35,282 bases of DNA. Origin: an uncultured Clostridia bacterium (lineage in GTDB: Bacteria; Bacillota; Clostridia; Oscillospirales; Ruminococcaceae). The stretch is from NCBI GenBank assembly GCA_947177735.1, contig CAMWVP010000015.1, positions 1 through 35,282 on the forward strand. Reading direction: 5' to 3'. Each line of letters opens with the position of its first letter. Position 1 is the first letter of the stretch. A program made the position numbers and the translations under genes. Below the pieces are notes generated by a model. That model worked only from the letters and a program-made list of their open reading frames with translations. It was not told the DNA's origin and did not search any database. Below, piece after piece: positions 32,713 through 35,282 of this stretch.

Positions 32713-32976
32713 TTACTTTTGTCTGTAATGAGAACCGCACTGAGCAATATATATCACTTCATTTTCTATTTTATATACCAGTCTGTTTTTATCGTCGATA
32801 CGTCTGCTCCACAATCCCGACAAGTCACCCTTTAGCGGCTCAGGTTTGCCTATTCCCGTATAACCGTTGCGGTCGATATCCTTAATAAGCATAATTATAC
32901 GCTTGTATATCTGTTTGTCGTGTGCTTCCCAGTAAATAAAATCGTCCCATGCGGTCTCATACCATGATTTAATCAT
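32713..32976 (-). CDS. yoeB: YoeB/Txe-family mRNA interferase toxin
   Basis: The 87-residue toxin cuts mRNA at the ribosome in the known family. The catalytic residues fall at the same numbers as in E. coli YoeB: E46 in GKPEPLKG, R65 in DDKNRLVY and the C-terminal H83-Y84 in CGSHYRQK. KPEPLKGDLSGLWSRRI is the family signature. AGGTGA lies 6 nt before the ATG. It overlaps the antitoxin gene by 8 nt, as usual for type II pairs. Confidence 0.95.
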   Translation of the reverse strand: MIKSWYETAWDDFIYWEAHDKQIYKRIIMLIKDIDRNGYTGIGKPEPLKGDLSGLWSRRIDDKNRLVYKIENEVIYIAQCGSHYRQK

Positions 32977-33244
32977 CGTAGTTCACCTCATGTACAACGC
33001 TTTTACCGTTGTCAAACGCTATGAGTGCTTTTTTGAGTTCCTCCGTATTCTCCGGACTGTAAAACGGATCGTCAAGATTTTCGTCATAGTCCAGTGTAAT
33101 GTCGAACGGGAGTCCGTGTACGCGTATAGCCTTATTCATAAATAAACTGATCGCCGTTCCCGCATCCATTCCCAGCTTATCGCAAAGCGTGTCAAACTGC
33201 TGCATTGTCCTGTCATCGACATTAACATTCACCGTCATTGCCAT
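32969..33244 (-). CDS. RelB/DinJ-family antitoxin
   Basis: The 91-residue protein starts with a ribbon-helix-helix segment (MTVNVNVDDRTMQQFDTLCD, then LGMDAGTAISLFMNKAIRVH) typical of RelB/DinJ antitoxins. An acidic C-terminal tail that would wrap the toxin follows. The ATG at 33244 has GGAGAG upstream; a longer frame lacks one. Its partner is YoeB, which is more often paired with YefM/Phd antitoxins; RelB/DinJ-YoeB pairings occur but are less common. It probably represses its own promoter. Confidence 0.93.
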   Translation of the reverse strand: MAMTVNVNVDDRTMQQFDTLCDKLGMDAGTAISLFMNKAIRVHGLPFDITLDYDENLDDPFYSPENTEELKKALIAFDNGKSVVHEVNYDD

Positions 33245-33322
33245 AATGCTCTCTCCTTTCATCCGCTTATTTATAAAACCGCGTCTCATAAAAAACGAGG
33301 TAAATCAGCGTTTCCTTAATAT

Positions 33323-33351
33323 ATTATATCACAATTATTCTTAAATTACAA
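33323..33351 (-). promoter_or_regulatory. Promoter of the toxin-antitoxin operon
   Basis: On the minus strand, TTGTAA (33346-33351) and a perfect TATAAT (33323-33328) have a 17-nt spacer. The -35 box lies inside the 3' end of mtaB. Confidence 0.75.
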
Positions 33352-34618
33352 CCCCCGTACAATACCCGTCGCGGCTGCCCGTTATTTTCACTTTCACAAG
33401 AGAATGACGCTCAAGACCGCCGCCGTATATCCTTACCGGGACATAGCTCTCCGTGAACCCGTGTGAATACTCCGCGGACTGCGGCTTCTCGATAAGCACG
33501 GTATGCGCCGTTCCGCGCTGCTTGGCGCAGAATTTCAGCTCCAGCTCCCTTGCGGCGGCGGTAAGCATTTTTACGCGGTCGGTGCGGACGTATGGCGGTA
33601 TCTGCTTCATTACGGCGGCTATTGTGCCTTTCCTTAACGAATACGGGAAAACGTGTATCTTAGCAAATTCGATCTCCCGCGCGAAATCCACCGTCTGCAA
33701 AAACTCCTCGTCCGTCTCCTCGGGAAATCCCACGATAATATCCGTTGTTATTGAGCACCCCGGGAACGTCTCGCGCAGCTTGTCCGCGACGTGGCGGTAT
33801 TGCGCCGTGTCGTACTTTCGGTTCATACGTTTCAGCACCGCGTCGCTGCCCGACTGGAGCGACAAATGAAAGTGCGGACAGAGCGCGTCGACGGTTTTCA
33901 GGCGCTCTATCTCCCCGTCGGTCATCATTTCGGGTTCAAGCGAGCTCAGGCGTATGCGCTCCACGCCCGCCTTTTCCGCCGCTTTCACCGCGTCCGACAG
34001 CGACAACCCGAGCTCCTGCCCGTAGCAGCCGAGATTGATCCCCGTCAGGACTATCTCCCTATGCCCGTGCTCAACGCATTGACTTGCAAGCGCCGTGATC
34101 TTTTCGGGGGCGAGTGAACGCACCCGACCCCTCGCCGTCGGGATAATGCAGTACGCGCAGAACCTGTCGCAGCCGTCCTCTATCTTGATAAAGGCGCGCG
34201 TTCTGTCCTCATCGGGAACGGAGGCGCTTTCGTCAAACTCCCTCGGCAGCGGCGAAACCTTGACCGTTTTCACGCCGTCGCGCATAAACGTTCGGACGAT
34301 CTCGACCAGTCTGCCCTTTTCCGAATTGCCCGACACGATATCCGCGCCGATGTTCAGCGCCGCCTCCTCGGGATAGCTTTGCGGGAAGCAGCCGCACAGC
34401 ACCGTTACGGCGTCGGGATTTTCGCGCCTGCACTTCGACAGCCCATGCCGCACTTTGGCGACGGCAGTACCCGTGACCGCGCAGGAGTTGACGATATACA
34501 CATCCGCGTTTTCGCCGTCCTCCGCGCGCGTGAAGCCGTCCGCGAGAAATCCCTCGGCGATCGCCGCGCTCTCGCAGAAGTTCAGCTTGCAGCCGAGCGT
34601 AATAATTTTAAAAGTCAC
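33341..34618 (-). CDS. mtaB: tRNA t6A37 methylthiotransferase MtaB
   Basis: This 425-residue radical-SAM enzyme converts t6A37 to ms2t6A37 in tRNAs for ANN codons. The N-terminal UPF0004 domain has three cysteines for one cluster (LGCKLN, VNSCAVT, VLCGCFPQ). The radical-SAM domain has CDRFCAYCIIPTARG, then IVLTGINLGCYG, RLSSLEP and SLQSGSDAVLKRMNRKYD. A TRAM-like RNA-binding domain ends the protein. MtaB (YqeV) is favoured over MiaB by the GINLGCYG and LSSLEP motifs. It starts with GTG; AAGGGG lies at the end of the macrodomain gene, 5 nt away, so the two are probably coupled. Confidence 0.95.
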   Translation of the reverse strand: MTFKIITLGCKLNFCESAAIAEGFLADGFTRAEDGENADVYIVNSCAVTGTAVAKVRHGLSKCRRENPDAVTVLCGCFPQSYPEEAALNIGADIVSGNSEKGRLVEIVRTFMRDGVKTVKVSPLPREFDESASVPDEDRTRAFIKIEDGCDRFCAYCIIPTARGRVRSLAPEKITALASQCVEHGHREIVLTGINLGCYGQELGLSLSDAVKAAEKAGVERIRLSSLEPEMMTDGEIERLKTVDALCPHFHLSLQSGSDAVLKRMNRKYDTAQYRHVADKLRETFPGCSITTDIIVGFPEETDEEFLQTVDFAREIEFAKIHVFPYSLRKGTIAAVMKQIPPYVRTDRVKMLTAAARELELKFCAKQRGTAHTVLIEKPQSAEYSHGFTESYVPVRIYGGGLERHSLVKVKITGSRDGYCTGVVI

Positions 34619-34622
34619 AGGA

Positions 34623-35162
34623 TCACCCCTTATTCTCTCGGTAAACCAAATTTTCGGCTCCCTTGATATCGGAAAACAGACTGTTGTCTATTTCAAACAT
34701 ATCCTTATTGAATATAACTATATATACGGTCATTTCATTGTCCGCGAGGAATTTCCCGATAGTTTCCACGGCGACCTTCAGCGCCTTGTCCTTGGGATAG
34801 CCGAATATTCCCGAGGAGATAAGCGGAAACGCGACCGTTTTGCAGCCGTGCTTCTTCGCCAATTCGAGCGAACTACGGTAACAAGAGATCAGGAGCTCCT
34901 CCTCGCCGCTGCCGCCGCCGCGCCATACGGGTCCGACCGTATGGATAACGTACCTGCACGGCAGCTTATAGCCTTTGGTTATCTTGGACTGCCCCGTTTT
35001 GCAGCCGCCGAGGAGCCGGCATTCCTCGAGCAGCTCCGAGCCTGCCGTGCGGTGAATAGCCCCGTCAACGCCCCCGCCGCCGAGCAGCGAGGAATTGGCA
35101 GCATTGACTATCGCGTCGACCGACATTTTTGTTATATCGTTCCTGACTATTTCAACGGGCAT
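34623..35162 (-). CDS. Macrodomain protein (ADP-ribose binding, O-acetyl-ADP-ribose deacetylase type)
   Basis: The 179-residue protein is a single macrodomain. It shows [46 protein letters not shown] and [17 protein letters not shown], which form the ADP-ribose pocket. Known relatives (YmdB/MacroD type) remove acetyl or ADP-ribosyl groups. The ATG at 35162 is preferred, with AAAGGA 9 nt upstream; an ATG six codons earlier overlaps the ribosome site. It precedes mtaB by 4 nt. Confidence 0.93.
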   Translation of the reverse strand: MPVEIVRNDITKMSVDAIVNAANSSLLGGGGVDGAIHRTAGSELLEECRLLGGCKTGQSKITKGYKLPCRYVIHTVGPVWRGGGSGEEELLISCYRSSLELAKKHGCKTVAFPLISSGIFGYPKDKALKVAVETIGKFLADNEMTVYIVIFNKDMFEIDNSLFSDIKGAENLVYRENKG

Positions 35163-35235
35163 TTCGTATTGTCCTTTCATAATTATTGATATTGCTCCGC
35201 CAATTAAATATTTCCGATTTCATGTTCGATTTTAC

Positions 35236-35268
35236 GCGGTTTTCCCCGCCTACGGCGGGGAAAACCGC
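35236..35268. repeat. Perfect 15-bp hairpin at the window end
   Basis: GCGGTTTTCCCCGCC (35236-35250), a TAC loop, and GGCGGGGAAAACCGC (35254-35268). It lies upstream of the macrodomain gene. It may terminate a gene entering from the right or be a REP-like repeat. Confidence 0.75.
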
Positions 35269-35282
35269 TGAAATTTCGGAAA

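Noticed and set aside
1-35282. CRISPR array
   Set aside because: No regularly spaced direct repeats were seen.

Overview
The window looks like a chromosomal segment of an anaerobic Firmicute, most likely a gut or rumen clostridium near the Ruminococcaceae/Oscillospiraceae. The basis is inference from strong AGGAGG-type ribosome sites, RNase Y, a fused clade-II PurL, a QueT transporter under a preQ1 riboswitch, a cytoplasmic [FeFe]-hydrogenase-like sensor, and a CCA-encoding tRNA gene. No rRNA gene or CRISPR array is present.

Layout. 1-660 is AT-rich and non-coding, with several DnaA-box-like words, one of them perfect; it could flank an origin. 673-824 is a nested multi-hairpin inverted repeat. 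842-5583 (minus) is a chemotaxis operon, cheA-cheW-cheR-cheB. Divergent from it, 5762-8512 encodes a large FliK-like protein and a stand-alone FlhB C-terminal-like protein. 8588-12273 (minus) holds an ECF sigma/anti-sigma pair, an AraC-GyrI regulator, a GNAT acetyltransferase and a membrane protein. 12342-12965 (plus) is promoter, preQ1-I riboswitch and queT. 12998-18055 (minus) holds a small membrane protein, a DUF5131 protein, a hydrogenase/MCP fusion sensor and RNase Y.

About 18.45-28.54 kb is an AT-rich accessory island, with most genes on the minus strand. It holds a YjjG-type HAD phosphatase, a possible 160-bp MITE, and a large serine recombinase broken by a small deletion. It also has a beta-helix protein, a resolvase, and a membrane coiled-coil protein next to an endonuclease-III-like protein, both ending in the same four-cysteine signature. 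A divergent pair of XRE regulators with shared operator half-sites follows, and then a free-standing group-II-like reverse transcriptase between two small genes, closed by its own terminator. The RT module and the twin-cysteine pair are the best candidates for an undescribed system.

The core genome resumes at tRNA-Ala(CGC) (28652-28727, minus). It is followed by purL, a RelB/DinJ-YoeB toxin-antitoxin pair, mtaB and a macrodomain gene, all on the minus strand. The window ends in a perfect 15-bp hairpin.

How the genes work together. The chemotaxis operon and the hydrogenase/MCP protein could form one redox- or H2-responsive signalling path. The FliK/FlhB-like pair would suit a motile cell, but no flagellar structural genes are visible here. 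The island genes look like cargo and control genes of a decaying integrative element.
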